A stretch of DNA of 7,287 bases from assembly GCA_031274115.1 (NCBI GenBank), contig JAISQP010000028.1, forward strand, positions 1 through 7,287. The letters are read 5' to 3'. Positions 6,819 through 7,287 of this stretch are shown here, piece after piece. The DNA comes from Synergistaceae bacterium (lineage in GTDB: Bacteria > Synergistota > Synergistia > Synergistales > Synergistaceae). Both the position numbers and the translations under genes were made by a program. How positions within the stretch are numbered: the stretch's first letter is position 1; every line of letters begins with the position of its first letter. The notes under the pieces were generated by a model. It was not told the origin of the DNA and did no database searches. It saw only the letters and a program-made list of their open reading frames with translations.

Positions 6819-7287
6819 TTAGTTAGCCTTCATAAAACCCACGCCGCATATTTTAACATAGCCATCGGGCAGTGTTCCGTACTCCTTGATATACACCTCC
6901 TCGTATTTTACGCTGCGCCATAAACGCTCTATGAATATATTGTCCATACAACGGCCTTTGCCGTCCATGCTTATCCTTACTCCATTTTGTTCCAAAACAC
7001 CTGTGAATCTGTGATCTGTGAACTGCGAGCCTTGATCGCTGTTAAATATCTCAGGTGTTCCGTACTTCGATATAGCCCGCTCCAGCGCCTTCACGCAGAA
7101 CGATGATTCCATGCTGTTAGAAAAGCTCCCAAGACAACACACAACGACTGTGCCAGTCCATTATCGCTACAAGATACACAAAACCTTTCTTCGTCGGTAT
7201 GTACGTTATATCCGTACACCAGACCTGATTCGGGCGTTCTATGGATACTCCCTTCAGCAGATACGGATATTTCTTGTGCTCAGAATT
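6819..7287 (-). pseudogene. IS3-family transposase (OrfB, DDE integrase core), frameshifted and 3'-truncated fragment
   Basis: The minus strand reads from the window edge as HKKYPYLLKG then [14 protein letters not shown], continues to [12 protein letters not shown], and hits TAA at 7117-7119. The other frame then picks up SNSMESSF and runs on to 6819. A T-run of four (7121-7124 on the complement) carries one base too many; removing it restores WELSNSMESS. The DDE residues are Asp (7210-7212), Asp in NSDQGSQF (7035-7037) and Glu in DNIFIERLWR (6927-6929), with 35 residues between the last two, as in IS3 elements. After VKYEEVYIKEY (to about 6879) the usual tail (YFxFYNxERPHxSLGY-type) is absent; an unrelated stretch of about 19 residues leads to a stop. 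The gene is therefore inactive. It runs off the window edge. Confidence 0.88.
6819..7287 (-). mobile_element. IS3-family insertion sequence remnant, partial
   Basis: The stretch is defined by the broken transposase, and its base composition is visibly more AT-rich than the GC-rich genes to its left, fitting acquired DNA. The inner end near the racemase lacks the normal transposase C-terminus and I see no recognisable IS3 terminal inverted repeat or target duplication there. The element probably ends by deletion somewhere around 6820-6880. The other end and OrfA lie outside the window. Confidence 0.7.
6850..6858 (-). promoter_or_regulatory. Possible extended -10 promoter element reading toward the racemase gene
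   Basis: On the minus strand, TGTTAAAAT fits the extended -10 form TGNTAAAAT with one mismatch to TATAAT in the hexamer. It lies about 85 nt upstream of the racemase ATG, close to where transposase similarity ends. No good -35 box is visible at the right distance. If functional, racemase transcription would begin at or near the IS junction. This is weak, as such short AT matches are common by chance. Confidence 0.2.

Noticed and set aside
1..7287. A novel defence, CRISPR, prophage or RNA-based system
   Set aside because: Every sizeable stretch is accounted for by the importer operon, the racemase or the IS remnant. No direct-repeat array, tRNA-like fold or unknown conserved gene is visible.

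Overview
The window is GC-rich, uses many ATA (Ile) and AGG (Arg) codons in its host genes, and looks like a chromosomal segment of an amino-acid or peptide-fermenting bacterium. The Shine-Dalgarno sites, the periplasmic binding protein with a plain Sec signal and the codon flavour fit a member of the Synergistota (Cloacibacillus or Synergistes type). This is an impression from reading only; no search was run.

Positions 26-5550 (+ strand) hold a complete five-gene ABC importer of the dipeptide/oligopeptide/nickel class: binding protein, two permeases and two ATPases, in the order A-B-C-D-F. Spacing is tight (46, 1, 11 and 22 nt), so it reads as one operon. The binding protein would capture the ligand in the periplasm, the DppB/DppC-like permeases form the channel, and the DppD/DppF-like ATPases power it. 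Both ATPases carry the C-terminal cysteine cluster of this family. Two junctions are unusual. The A-B gap holds a GC-rich hairpin pressed against the dppB start codon, with no clear Shine-Dalgarno. The D-F junction has a strong Shine-Dalgarno and an ATG that are out of frame with dppF, followed by a chain of tiny ORFs ending exactly on the dppF GTG.

Positions 5551-5648 are a short convergent intergenic region with several small inverted repeats but no convincing intrinsic terminator. Positions 5649-6764 (- strand) encode an alanine-racemase-family PLP enzyme whose catalytic Lys and Tyr are present but which departs from the usual motifs at several cofactor-phosphate positions. Its start is set by a strong Shine-Dalgarno, three codons downstream of the longest possible ORF.

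Positions 6819-7287 (- strand) carry the broken 3' part of an IS3-family transposase. All three DDE residues are visible, but one extra base shifts the frame and the normal C-terminus is missing. The remnant abuts the upstream region of the racemase gene, with a 7-bp inverted repeat between them. I see no RNA gene, CRISPR array, prophage or defence system. The window is mostly ordinary metabolism and transport, and the points worth checking are the two operon junctions, the variant racemase motifs and the IS junction.
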